A DNA stretch of 64,000 bases from J054 sp965223095 (GCA_965223095.1 OZ244979.1:2542001-2606000); one strand, 5' to 3'. Numbered from the stretch's first letter, positions 1 through 7,815 are shown. Made by a program: numbers and translations. Notes: generated by a model not told the origin, from the sequence alone.

Positions 1-1
1 A

Positions 2-1048
2 CTGACGGCGAGTTTCGAGGAACCGGATCGGACGGTGGGCGGTCTGGTGAGCAGTGGTTGTTTGGCGGCCGGGCCTGAGGACGCCGATGGTGGGGTTGCT
101 CACTGCCTAGTCGGGCTGCGCATCGTGACACCGGAAGGTCGTTTGCTGGCCTTTGACGAGCGCCATCCAAAAATTCTGATGAAGTTGCGCGGTAGCTTCG
201 GTTTGGTGGGTGTGATTTACGAGGTCTCATTGCGGGTTAGGCGAATTCGTCCCTATTCTGTTCGCAGCCGCAAGCTAAGCCATAAGGAGCTTCGGGCGTT
301 AGTGCCGACGCTTAGTTCTATTTCGGCCGGTGTGAAAATCTACCTACTACCGTTTCGGAACAAGGCCTATATCGAGCTGCGTGAAAGCACGCAACAGCGC
401 GGAGGCGTTTCGCCGGCGCTATGGCGGATGCGTGACTGGTTGGGGAATCGGCTGTTACCCGAATTGGTTCACGCCGCGGGCCGTGTTCTTCCTGGGCGTG
501 GATTACGGGGATCAGTAGTAGACGGCTTTAGTCAGGCGACGCAGGTTCTGGTCAATACGCGCCTAGTCGATGCCGGTACCAATGCGATGGAACAAACCGG
601 CAAATTTCGCCGCGTCGGGCCGCGGGCGCGCACGCAACAATGCACTTGGTATTTTTCGGCCGAGCAGTTTGCGACCGCGCTAGATGCCTACCGTGACTTC
701 TGCGTAGAGGACTATCATGCGACGGGCTACCGTTGCGATTTACCGGCCGTTGTCTATCGGGTTCCGCAAGACGCTCGCGCCTTGTTGTCACCCAGCTTCG
801 ATGGTCCGGCCTTTGCGCTCAATCTGCGGACGACGGATATGCGTGGCTGGGAGAATTTTCTGATTGACTTCGCGGAAGTCGCGGGTCGTTTCGGTGGCGT
901 GCCCGTGTTCAATCAAACCCGCTGCTTTGCACCCGCGGTATCACGGCAAGCCTATGCTGAACGATTGGATCATTTTCGGGCCATGCGCCGACATTCGGAC
1001 CCAAAAGACCGCATGATCAACCAGTATTTTCGTGAATATATTGGTTAG
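2..1048 (+). CDS. FAD-linked sugar-lactone/alcohol oxidase, 5' truncated
   Basis: C-terminal part of a VAO-type FAD-linked oxidase; the frame is open to the window edge, so the start and most of the FAD domain lie upstream. The visible part begins within the FAD-binding domain: a Gly-rich turn (GGLVSSGCLAAG), then HCLVGLRIVTPEG and a GSFGLVGVIYEVSLRV segment typical of the end of PF01565. The rest would be the substrate (cap) domain, finishing with DPKDRMINQYFREYIG. This resembles L-gulonolactone/D-arabinono-lactone oxidases and related dehydrogenases that oxidise a sugar or alcohol carbon with FAD. An internal GTG at 35 is not the start because the same domain continues upstream of it. Substrate unknown. 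Confidence 0.75.
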   Translation: MTASFEEPDRTVGGLVSSGCLAAGPEDADGGVAHCLVGLRIVTPEGRLLAFDERHPKILMKLRGSFGLVGVIYEVSLRVRRIRPYSVRSRKLSHKELRALVPTLSSISAGVKIYLLPFRNKAYIELRESTQQRGGVSPALWRMRDWLGNRLLPELVHAAGRVLPGRGLRGSVVDGFSQATQVLVNTRLVDAGTNAMEQTGKFRRVGPRARTQQCTWYFSAEQFATALDAYRDFCVEDYHATGYRCDLPAVVYRVPQDARALLSPSFDGPAFALNLRTTDMRGWENFLIDFAEVAGRFGGVPVFNQTRCFAPAVSRQAYAERLDHFRAMRRHSDPKDRMINQYFREYIG

Positions 1049-1309
1049 CGAGCAAGCAGTCCCTGCCTAGGCCCCTGTCGTATAAATTTCACAAAGGCGC
1101 CGCCCTCCCTGACCACTGGTTGTTGGTCTACCGATGTCCACACAGCTGGTGGCGGCTTAAAGAGCCAAACAAAGCGGCCATCGCGCCCACGCGCCGGCTA
1201 CTAGGTTTGCGGGCATTAGCCGGTCGGTCTTTGCTTGCAAATCAGGCCAACATTTTTGACCCTTGCTTCTCGGCGTGGAGCGATCTTGCGGCAAACTTAT
1301 CCGGCTATC

Positions 1310-1329
1310 GGTGAAAATTGATTTTCACC
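1310..1329. promoter_or_regulatory. Perfect 9+9 bp palindrome, candidate operator
   Basis: The arms ggtgaaaat and attttcacc match perfectly with a 2-base centre. It has no T-run after it, so it does not look like a terminator. It lies about 44 bases upstream of the putative -35 of the buf promoter, a position that suits an activator or a dimeric regulator. The regulator is unknown. Confidence 0.4.
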
Positions 1330-1372
1330 AAGTCAGCTAATGATGCTATGCACCCTAGGGGGTTGCCTAAAA

Positions 1373-1402
1373 AAAATTTTAAATAAAAGAAATGTATATA
1401 GA
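1373..1402 (+). promoter_or_regulatory. Candidate sigma70 promoter of the buf operon
   Basis: TTGCCT at 1373-1378 is followed, after 16 or 18 bases of A/T-rich sequence, by TATATA (1395-1400) or TATAGA (1397-1402). Transcription starting near 1408 would leave a leader of about 170 bases before bufA, whose ribosome site is probably CTGGAG at about 1569. Confidence 0.4.
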
Positions 1403-1581
1403 TATGATTTAATGTGAAATATTCGTCGTTGCAGTCGGGTAATAGCGCTCTGCGGCGCCACGATCAATGATATTTCTACATCGGCGGGAACCTGTTGCCC
1501 TTGCTTGCGGTCAAGTTTATGGTCAGCCAAGTTTTGCTTCGGCATTAGCTCGGCATTCATTAACAAACTGGAGTTTTCTTT

Positions 1582-1857
1582 ATGAGCGCGAAAAACCGTC
1601 TATCCGGGGCCGCCCTAGCCACTGCTGCCGCGGCCTTGTTTGCGATTTCACCCATCACTGCGACGGCGGGTGCGCATGCCTCGGCAGGGGATGAGGCCGA
1701 AGGCAAATGTGTGGGTGCAAATGGCTGTAAAGGTCAAAGTGCTTGCGCGACGGCCAGTTCTGGCTGTGCCGGCCAAAATGCGTGCAAAGGCCAGGGTTGG
1801 ACCAAGTCCACTGAGGCCGATTGTGAGGAAGCCGGCGGGACCTACGAGTCTGCTTAG
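1582..1857 (+). CDS. bufA: Bufferin-type metallophore precursor (BufA-like)
   Basis: 91-residue precursor of a ribosomally made, post-translationally modified periplasmic metal-binding peptide. Residues 1 to about 33 form a Sec signal peptide (basic start, Ala-rich hydrophobic core, cleavage likely near AHA). The mature part has six Cys (43, 49, 55, 62, 68, 81), four of them in two copies of GC[KA]GQ[SN]AC at 48-55 and 61-68. In characterised bufferins, chosen Cys residues are converted to thiooxazoles that bind copper; which Cys are modified here cannot be read from sequence. The adjacent DUF692 enzyme and DUF2063 partner genes support the assignment. Closest in style to the BufA2 group, but the subgroup is uncertain. 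Confidence 0.8.
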   Translation: MSAKNRLSGAALATAAAALFAISPITATAGAHASAGDEAEGKCVGANGCKGQSACATASSGCAGQNACKGQGWTKSTEADCEEAGGTYESA

Positions 1858-1896
1858 GCGCGATCGCAGGGCAGGCCCAGTGTCTGCTGATAGTTG

Positions 1897-1928
1897 CCGG
1901 GCCGGCTTTGCTCGCGAGGCCGGCCCGG
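1897..1928 (+). terminator. Strong hairpin between bufA and bufB, partial terminator/attenuator
   Basis: A perfect 10-bp GC stem (ccgggccggc at 1897-1906 with gccggcccgg at 1919-1928) and a 12-base loop, followed by ATTTTC. The T-run is short, so partial termination or 3'-end protection of the bufA message is more likely than a full stop. This would give more precursor than enzyme. Regulatory meaning is inferred. Confidence 0.5.
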
Positions 1929-1956
1929 ATTTTCACCGGGTATCAAGACCTTGGGA

Positions 1957-2793
1957 ATGAAGCCGCCGCAACATAGCTTGGGATTCGGGTTAGGCTTGCG
2001 CCCCGATCACTACGAGCAAATTGTCGCCGAATTGCCTGCGGTGGATTGGTTCGAAGTGCTCACCGAGAACTATATGGTCGACGGTGGCAAGCCCCTGCAT
2101 TATCTAGATCGGGTACGAGAGCACTATCCGGTGGTCATGCATGGCGTTTCGTTATCGGTGGGCAGCACCGCGCCTTTGAATCGAGATTACCTGGCGGCAT
2201 TGCGGGAGCTGGCCGCCCGCATCGAACCGGAATGGATTTCTGATCACCTGTGTTGGACGGGCATCGCGGGTCAGAATCTTCACGACCTGATGCCTTTACC
2301 CTATACCGAAGAAGCCATAGATCACGTGGCCCGGCGGGTGCGGGAAGTGCAAGATTTTCTAGGCCGGCAAATTCTATTGGAAAATGTTTCCAGCTACGTC
2401 ACCTACCAATCTTCAGTGGTCAGTGAATGGGAATTTCTTCGGGCGGTTGCCGAACAAGCCGATTGTCTGATTCTGTTAGACGTCAATAACATCTATGTCA
2501 GCAGTTGCAATCACGGTTTTGCGCCCCAGGAATATCTGCGCGGAATTCCGCGGGAACGCGTGCGGCAAATACACTTAGCGGGCCACACGCACGATGGCGC
2601 ACTCATTGTCGATACCCATGATCAGCCCGTGGCTGATCCCGTCTGGCAATTGTACGGGGAGGCCGTGGAACGCTTCGGTGACGTGGCAACCATGATTGAG
2701 CGCGACGACAACATTCCAGCCATGGAAGTGTTGATGGCCGAGCTTCAGCAGGCCCGTCAGATCGCGGCCCGGCATCTGGAGGCGGCGGCATGA
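1957..2793 (+). CDS. bufB: MNIO-family bufferin-modifying enzyme BufB (DUF692)
   Basis: 278-residue multinuclear non-heme iron oxidase (DUF692, TIM barrel) that modifies Cys residues of the BufA precursor with O2. Family signatures are seen along the protein: FEVLTENYM near the N-terminus, VVMHGVSLSVGS, WISDHLCW, LLENVSSYV, LLDVNNIYV, IHLAGHTH, VDTHDQPV and a late IERDDNIP. These carry the His, Asp, Glu and Asn iron ligands. The ATG at 1957 is preferred to an upstream alternative at 1894, which would fall at the edge of the hairpin between bufA and bufB and add a non-conserved tail. It overlaps bufC by 4 bases (ATGA), implying coupled translation. Confidence 0.88.
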   Translation: MKPPQHSLGFGLGLRPDHYEQIVAELPAVDWFEVLTENYMVDGGKPLHYLDRVREHYPVVMHGVSLSVGSTAPLNRDYLAALRELAARIEPEWISDHLCWTGIAGQNLHDLMPLPYTEEAIDHVARRVREVQDFLGRQILLENVSSYVTYQSSVVSEWEFLRAVAEQADCLILLDVNNIYVSSCNHGFAPQEYLRGIPRERVRQIHLAGHTHDGALIVDTHDQPVADPVWQLYGEAVERFGDVATMIERDDNIPAMEVLMAELQQARQIAARHLEAAA

Positions 2794-3578
2794 ATGAACT
2801 AGCGAAAATTCAAGCCGATTTCCAAGGCTATGTGATGCGTGATCAGCCGGGTATTGAAACTGCCGTGGTGGGCGACGAGATTGCGCCTGCGGCACGTCGC
2901 TTGCAGGTGTACTACGACGCGTACCGGCTGCGGCTTCAAGATGTGTTGCGGAATGATTTTTCAGGCCTGGCTGCTTTGCTGACCGCGGCAGAGTGGCAAG
3001 CACTGTGTGCCGAGTATCTTGCCGCCCATCCGTCCACGCAGACCTCCGTCCGCTGGCTGGGCAAGAATTTGGGCAACTTTCTGCGGGCTACCCGGCCCTG
3101 GTCCGAGCAGCCGTACCTGGCCGAAATGGCGGCATTTGAGTGGGCGTGGGGTCGCGCTTTCGATGGAGCGGATAGCAGCAGTTTGCCAGCTCGCGAATTG
3201 GCCGCTGTTGCGCCGGAGACTTGGGGCGATATGTCATTGGCGCTGCATCCCAGCCTGCAGCGTCTAGACTTGCACTGGAATGTTCCCGCGGTGTTTTCGG
3301 CTCATACGCACGCCCAGGTTTTACCGGCGTGGTTTAGCCAGGAACAATCCCGGCCGTGGCTTTTGTGGCGCCAGAACCTGACCGTGTATTGGCGGTCTCT
3401 GGATGCCGCGGAGGCTCATGCCCTGCAGTCGGCGATGCGGAGCCACAACATGGCCAGCTTGTGCGAAGGCCTGTGTGCTTGGTATCCAGCGGATAAGGTG
3501 CCGGCCCAGGCCGTGCAGTTTTTGCAGCGCTGGTTTACCGATGGCTTGGTGACGAGTATTCACGTTTCGGGCAACTAG
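2790..3578 (+). CDS. bufC: BufC partner protein (DUF2063)
   Basis: 262 residues. The N-terminal half (about 5-100) is a DUF2063 domain, sometimes annotated as a putative DNA-binding domain; in bufferin and related systems this protein is the partner that presents the precursor to the MNIO enzyme. Seen here: an early YYDAYRLRLQDVL helix, LGKNLGNFL and PYLAEMAAFEWAW, all typical. The C-terminal half is less conserved and Trp-rich. It starts inside the bufB stop and ends three bases before a strong hairpin, so it closes the operon. No DoxX-like (BufD) gene follows. Confidence 0.83.
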   Translation: MNELAKIQADFQGYVMRDQPGIETAVVGDEIAPAARRLQVYYDAYRLRLQDVLRNDFSGLAALLTAAEWQALCAEYLAAHPSTQTSVRWLGKNLGNFLRATRPWSEQPYLAEMAAFEWAWGRAFDGADSSSLPARELAAVAPETWGDMSLALHPSLQRLDLHWNVPAVFSAHTHAQVLPAWFSQEQSRPWLLWRQNLTVYWRSLDAAEAHALQSAMRSHNMASLCEGLCAWYPADKVPAQAVQFLQRWFTDGLVTSIHVSGN

Positions 3579-3580
3579 CC

Positions 3581-3605
3581 GCCCGTTCCCGGGGCGGGGA
3601 CGGGC
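3581..3605 (+). terminator. Hairpin after bufC
   Basis: A 10-bp stem with one G-T pair (gcccgttccc with ggggacgggc) and a 5-base loop begins 3 bases after the bufC stop codon. The downstream sequence has only short T-runs, so it may be a weak intrinsic terminator or a 3'-end stabiliser. Confidence 0.5.
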
Positions 3606-3679
3606 CCGGCTTTGCGCCTTTGACGCCGCCCACTGTGCGCGGCTTGGGCGATCAAGGAGCTTGGCTTGGCCGGTCTATG

Positions 3680-3700
3680 CCGCTAGCGTTAGGCTAGCGG
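3680..3700. repeat. Perfect 8-bp inverted repeat upstream of the DUF1838 gene
   Basis: ccgctagc (3680-3687) and gctagcgg (3693-3700) flank a 5-base loop, about 90 bases before the ATG at 3792. It could be an operator or a leader hairpin; no T-run follows. Confidence 0.35.
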
Positions 3701-3791
3701 TCACGGAAAGTTCCGCTGGCTGGATTGTCATTGATGATTGGCGCTATATGGGCGGGACGCCGCTATCTTTCTGAGGCCTCGAGGGCACGCC

Positions 3792-4631
3792 ATGGATCGT
3801 AGAACAGTCTTGCAAGGTTTAGGCGGCTTGGGCCTGGCGCCAATGGGCGCCGCTTGGGCTTGCGGTGGCTTAAATTTGGAGCTGCCACAGGACCGGCTCA
3901 CGGCCATTGCGAAAATGCGGGGCGCCACCGACGACCGCTTGGTGATGGGCTGGGTGGTCGGTGCGCGCTATGCCGTGGTCGATCATCAGGCAATTCCCAT
4001 GCTCGGCATCCTAGCCGCGACGTTTAGTCGCTATCGCCGGGTGGACGAAAACAGTTTCAATATCCGCAGTATAGAGGTTGCCTATTTTACGGATCTAAAA
4101 ACGGAGAAGCTCATTGAGACCTGGGATAATCCGGTGACCGGAAAGCGGGTAGAAGTGCCGCAGACACGCATGGGCCCCTCGAGTATTGTCATGACGGCAA
4201 ATGGCCTTGAGGTTGATCCGGTAGGCGAAGCCCGCGGCATGCGTTTAGACCACTATTTTCGTAAGCCCGTAGAGCAGGGCGACGAAGTTTGGATTACCGA
4301 GGAAATTCGGGTTAACGGCCAGCGACCCGGTGATGCGCCTTTCGTCTACAACGAGATGAGTACTTACCAGGCACGCCGGGAAGACTTGAATGATCCCCAG
4401 CAGGCCAGCGTGCCAACACGGGTGCAGTTTCAGAGTTTAGTGACGTTTAGGCCCTGGATGGGCTTTGGGGATACGCCGGGTCACACCACCGCACGCGGCA
4501 TTGGCTGGCGCGCGCCGCGCATTGAAGATTTGCCGCCTTACTACTTGGAATTAACGGAAAAGCACCATCCGGACGTGCTAAATAATCCGCTGGCCGTCTT
4601 GGCAGCGGAAGATTCATCAGCGAGTGGCTAG
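3792..4631 (+). CDS. DUF1838 family protein with twin-arginine-like signal
   Basis: 279 residues from the ATG at 3792. The N-terminus reads MDRRTVLQGLGGLGLAPMG, a twin-arginine followed by a hydrophobic stretch and a small-residue AWA cleavage site, which fits Tat export. The body matches DUF1838: a long beta-rich domain with WDNPVTGKRVEVPQTRMGPS and, near the end, FRPWMGFGDTPGHT. The family has no established function. An in-frame upstream start (3738) would bury the signal and is rejected. The stop overlaps the start of the next gene by 8 bases, so the two are co-transcribed. Confidence 0.7.
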   Translation: MDRRTVLQGLGGLGLAPMGAAWACGGLNLELPQDRLTAIAKMRGATDDRLVMGWVVGARYAVVDHQAIPMLGILAATFSRYRRVDENSFNIRSIEVAYFTDLKTEKLIETWDNPVTGKRVEVPQTRMGPSSIVMTANGLEVDPVGEARGMRLDHYFRKPVEQGDEVWITEEIRVNGQRPGDAPFVYNEMSTYQARREDLNDPQQASVPTRVQFQSLVTFRPWMGFGDTPGHTTARGIGWRAPRIEDLPPYYLELTEKHHPDVLNNPLAVLAAEDSSASG

Positions 4632-5640
4632 TTCGCAATCGCCGCGCGGGTTTCTGCTAGAACTCAGTGGCCAACTGTTATTGATCCGCTGCGTGGGCCT
4701 AATGGCCGATTGCGGTGTCGCAGATTATCTAGCAGACGGTCCACTCTGCTGCGAAGAACTGGCCGAGCGGACCGGATTGACGGCCGATGCGATCTATCGA
4801 ATTCTGCGTTTCCTCGCCAGCCATGAAATTTTTCGTGAGGAAAACGATGGCTATTTTGCCCTAACGCCTCGTGCCACTTATTTACAAGGCGCGGTCGAGG
4901 GCTCCCTGCGATCGCTGTTTGCCAGTGGCTGGCAGGACTTGAGCTGGGATACGCTGCGCGCACTGCCAGCGGCCTTGCGCGCTCGGGAAAATGCTTTTGA
5001 ACGTGCGCATGGCGCGAGTTTTTTTGACTACTTGGCGGCACATCCGAAGGTTGGCGCGGCCTTCGATCAAGTCATGGCCATGGTAGCGGCTGCCGAGAAT
5101 CCCATCATCGCCGAGGGTTTCGATTTTGGGGCTTACGACTGTATTGCGGATATCGGCGGTGGATGCGGTGGTTTGCTCAGCGCCATTTTGCAGCGCTATC
5201 CGAACTGCCGGGGTTTGTTGTTCGATCGACCGCAGGTCTTACAGAAAGCGAGCGAACTGAAAACCGCCGCTGTCGAGAATCGCTGCGAGTTTGTCGCCGG
5301 GGATTTCTTCGCTGAGGTTCCCCGTGGTGCAGATCTTTACTTGCTCAAGCGCATCATCCACGATTGGGACGAGTCGGCGGCCATTGATATATTGCGTAAC
5401 TGCCGCGCAGCGCTGAACGCAAATGCCTGTATCGCCGTCATTGACGCCGTTATCGCGCCAGGTAATGATCCCGACCCAAACAAGGCCACGGACGTTAGTC
5501 TGCTGGCCTTGACCGAGGGTCGCGAAAGGACCGCCGAGCAGTATCAGCGCCTGTTTGAGGCGGCCGATTTTCGTCTTGCGCAAATTCTCCCGTTTGCGCC
5601 ACCGGCAAGTCTCTCGTTGGTTCAAGGTATTCCGGTCTAG
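4624..5640 (+). CDS. SAM-dependent O-methyltransferase (Methyltransf_2 type)
   Basis: 338 residues. Residues 1 to about 100 form the winged-helix dimerisation domain (ELAERTGLTADAIYRILRFL); residues 150 onward hold the Rossmann methyltransferase fold with the SAM motif DIGGGCGG. LLKRIIHDWDES matches the family motif that carries the catalytic His. Such enzymes methylate hydroxyls of small aromatic or polyketide substrates. The GTG start at 4624 lies inside the end of the DUF1838 gene, suggesting the pair act together, although the secreted partner and cytoplasmic methyltransferase are in different compartments. Substrate unknown. Confidence 0.78.
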   Translation: MASSQSPRGFLLELSGQLLLIRCVGLMADCGVADYLADGPLCCEELAERTGLTADAIYRILRFLASHEIFREENDGYFALTPRATYLQGAVEGSLRSLFASGWQDLSWDTLRALPAALRARENAFERAHGASFFDYLAAHPKVGAAFDQVMAMVAAAENPIIAEGFDFGAYDCIADIGGGCGGLLSAILQRYPNCRGLLFDRPQVLQKASELKTAAVENRCEFVAGDFFAEVPRGADLYLLKRIIHDWDESAAIDILRNCRAALNANACIAVIDAVIAPGNDPDPNKATDVSLLALTEGRERTAEQYQRLFEAADFRLAQILPFAPPASLSLVQGIPV

Positions 5641-5728
5641 ACTAACTCCTACGCGTTTTGGCCGGTAGAATACGCCAGTGCGCCAGATTCATTACAGATC
5701 CGCCGGGGTTCAACCTCGCAATCTCTTT

Positions 5729-5953
5729 ATGCAGATACTCGGATTCATTCTGGGTCTCGGTATGCTTGGCATTGCCATCGTATTGGGCGCCTTTCTGTTC
5801 GCGGGAATCCTGGGGCTGGGTTTGGTGCTGGCGGCCATCGTGTACGTCCGTTTATGGTGGTTCCGCCGCCAACTGCGCCGCCGGTCCGGCGAAAATGAGG
5901 AATTTATTGAAACGGAGTATGAGGTTCTGCGTCATCCAAAGGATCGGCAATGA
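5729..5953 (+). CDS. Small membrane protein, uncharacterised
   Basis: 74 residues from the ATG at 5729 (MQILGFILGLG). Residues 1-37 make one long or two short Gly/Leu-rich membrane segments; a basic WWFRRQLRRR patch and an acidic tail follow. The stop overlaps the next start (ATGA), so it is translated together with the pseudophosphatase gene. I do not recognise the family. An in-frame start at 5678 adds a polar stretch without evident purpose. Confidence 0.55.
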   Translation: MQILGFILGLGMLGIAIVLGAFLFAGILGLGLVLAAIVYVRLWWFRRQLRRRSGENEEFIETEYEVLRHPKDRQ

Positions 5954-6531
5954 TGAGTGTCAAGTCTGAAGACAAACGTCGCAAACGTCGGCGCCAACGA
6001 CGGATTACCGCAGTACTGTTGTTTCTAGGCACGGCCTTGAGTTTGGCTTGGTTTTTCGAATCCCAGGCTACCACCACGGTGCTGTTCATCCGCTATGCCG
6101 AGTTGGCCGAGGGTGTGCTGAGTAATCCGGGCCTGTCCCTGGCGGGTCAGCGCCGTGCCGAAGAGCTCGTGCGGGTGGTTGGTGACGTTGATGTCGTCGC
6201 TGGTGTTGATGCGATTTTCGCGACGCGCTTTCGTCACACGCAAGAAACAGTGGAGCCCCTGGCGAAAAAACGACAGCTGCCGGTACAGGTCGTTGACGCT
6301 AATGATGTCATCGGCCTGGCTGAACGTATATTGAAGGAATACAAGGGTAAGATTGTTTTGGTCGCGACGAACCGCGAGGCACTACCGGCACTAATTGAAG
6401 AGTTTCACGGCAGCAAGAAGTTGCCGCCCATGGCTGATCAAGAGCATGATGCCTTGTACATCGTGAGTATTCCTTGGTACGGCAAAGTAAAAACTTTGCG
6501 CTTACGGTACGGCGCACCGTACCGGCCTTAG
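5950..6531 (+). CDS. Histidine-phosphatase-like protein lacking both catalytic histidines
   Basis: 193 residues: a very basic cytoplasmic tail (1-19), one membrane helix (about 20-36), then a periplasmic phosphoglycerate-mutase-like domain. The fold signatures are present (LFIRYAEL at 45-52, SLAGQRRAEEL, RFRHTQETVEPLA at 93-105, VLVATNREALPAL). The expected RHG/RHA motif reads R48-Y49-A, and the second conserved His position reads Asn141. Both catalytic histidines are therefore replaced. It may act as a binding or sensing protein. A second possible ATG is at 5953. Confidence 0.65.
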   Translation: MMSVKSEDKRRKRRRQRRITAVLLFLGTALSLAWFFESQATTTVLFIRYAELAEGVLSNPGLSLAGQRRAEELVRVVGDVDVVAGVDAIFATRFRHTQETVEPLAKKRQLPVQVVDANDVIGLAERILKEYKGKIVLVATNREALPALIEEFHGSKKLPPMADQEHDALYIVSIPWYGKVKTLRLRYGAPYRP

Positions 6532-6539
6532 TTCGATCC

Positions 6540-6971
6540 ATGTGGGCACAATCTTCGATCGAGTTGCGTACCGATGGCCGGGGTACCTACGATGTCACTC
6601 GGCAGATTCAATCAGCGGTTCGGGCGGTGGGCATTGAGCGTGGCTTGTGCCATGTTTTTTGCCAACACACCAGCGCCTCACTGATGCTTTGCGAGAATGC
6701 CGATCCAGACGTGCGTCGGGATCTAGAATCTTTCATGGCGCGTTTGACCCCCGACGGAGATCTTATATTTCGCCATCAGGACGAGGGACCAGATGATATG
6801 CCCGCCCATGTGCGCACGGTACTCACGCAGTCGGCGCTGAGTTTGCCCGTTATCAAGGGGCAGTGCGCACTTGGCACGTGGCAGGGGGTTTACCTCTGGG
6901 AGCATCGTGTTGCGGCGCATGCCCGGCGACTTGTCATCACCATTCATGGTGAAGTCGGCGAGTCCGCTTGA
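6540..6971 (+). CDS. yjbQ: YjbQ family protein (UPF0047)
   Basis: 143 residues, the usual length of the family. Core motifs are clear: CHVFCQHTSASLMLCENADPDV, DMPAHVRTVL, LGTWQGVYLWEHR and the C-terminal VITIHGE. Conserved His, Asn and Glu form the predicted active site. The family has been linked to a secondary thiamine-phosphate synthase activity, but its physiological role is unsettled. The ATG at 6540 is chosen because the family fold starts there; a frame opening at 6474 only adds sequence overlapping the upstream gene. It starts 8 bases after the previous stop. Confidence 0.88.
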   Translation: MWAQSSIELRTDGRGTYDVTRQIQSAVRAVGIERGLCHVFCQHTSASLMLCENADPDVRRDLESFMARLTPDGDLIFRHQDEGPDDMPAHVRTVLTQSALSLPVIKGQCALGTWQGVYLWEHRVAAHARRLVITIHGEVGESA

Positions 6972-7037
6972 ACGCCAGCGCCGCCTAGTTGGGAACTCGC
7001 TCCCGGTATTGGCGGGGAAGCCTGCTAAGCTGCGGTC

Positions 7038-7415
7038 ATGCGTACCGTGATCAAAGCCGCTGGTTTGTTACTGTTGTTTCTACTGCTCTGGTTCTTGTTC
7101 AGCCCCCGCGGACCGGGTGGTTCTTCACCGCGGTCGGGTGGGGTAAACTCGGGTTCGTTCGCGCAGCAGTCGCCAGAACGCCCTGGCGGTGGCAATGAGG
7201 CAGAACTGCGTATCGAGATTCGCGAAGATGCCCGCCGCGCCCGGCTGCAGCACCAGGAGATCGTCGCGCGCTACGGTCGGGATGCCGATGCCATTGACTG
7301 GGTTGCCAATTGCGTTAGTGATAGCAGTCCAGCGGCTGAGGCTGTCGCCGTCGATCAGGATGTGTTGTATGCCTGCTGGCAGTCTTATGCAGCGCGAGCG
7401 GAGCCGGATGACTAA
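7038..7415 (+). CDS. Membrane-anchored small protein, uncharacterised
   Basis: 125 residues: a Leu/Phe-rich signal anchor (residues 8-22), a Pro/Gly/Ser linker (24-50), and a charged helical periplasmic region with two Cys (NCVSDSS and LYACWQ) that could form a disulfide. No known domain recognised. It overlaps the next gene by 8 bases, implying coupled expression. Confidence 0.5.
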   Translation: MRTVIKAAGLLLLFLLLWFLFSPRGPGGSSPRSGGVNSGSFAQQSPERPGGGNEAELRIEIREDARRARLQHQEIVARYGRDADAIDWVANCVSDSSPAAEAVAVDQDVLYACWQSYAARAEPDD

Positions 7416-7815
7416 GCACGCGGCGGCGCTGCGTCTGCTGATCTTCGCTTATTGGCTAATCGGGAGTCTGGATCTAGCGGCAACGTGGTGGGGGCGCGAC
7501 TATTTGCCCGCTGAGCTGCGGGCCTATGAGCGAGACTTAGCCTCGTCGTCTTCATCTTCATTCATTGATACACCGATAGTCGAGTTGTGGATCGTTGCGC
7601 TACTGCTGAGTTTGATCATCGCCAGCCTTGCCATTCTACGCGGCCATGTGTGGGGCCGGTGGCTATTTCTTGGCGCTAACGCATTAATGTTGGCATCGTA
7701 TCCACTGGCCGATGCCCTCATCTATACTTGGTTTGGAGGCTTACTGGCGGACCTCTCGCTGTTACTCAGCGGCGCGATACTTTGGGCCTGCTTTTTTGGG
7801 GCTACTGACGACTAG
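7408..7815 (+). CDS. Small multi-pass membrane protein, uncharacterised
   Basis: 135 residues from the ATG at 7408, within the end of the preceding gene. Three or four hydrophobic segments are visible (about 7-25, 54-72, 77-93 and 107-127), with a Ser run (DLASSSSSSF) in the first loop. No family recognised. A longer in-frame opening from 7189 lies entirely inside the previous gene and is not credible as a start. Confidence 0.5.
   Translation: MTKHAAALRLLIFAYWLIGSLDLAATWWGRDYLPAELRAYERDLASSSSSSFIDTPIVELWIVALLLSLIIASLAILRGHVWGRWLFLGANALMLASYPLADALIYTWFGGLLADLSLLLSGAILWACFFGATDD

Larger units (their letters stand above)
1049..1581. other. Intergenic region carrying the buf control elements
   Basis: 533 bases with no convincing gene. 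The 64-codon frame at 1120-1314 has no recognisable protein features. The stretch from about 1365 to 1425 is markedly AT-rich against the surrounding sequence and holds the likely buf promoter. A perfect 9+9 inverted repeat lies just upstream of it. Confidence 0.6.

Noticed and set aside
1120..1314. 64-codon frame in the region before bufA
   Set aside because: No ribosome site, no recognisable protein pattern, and it overlaps the candidate operator.
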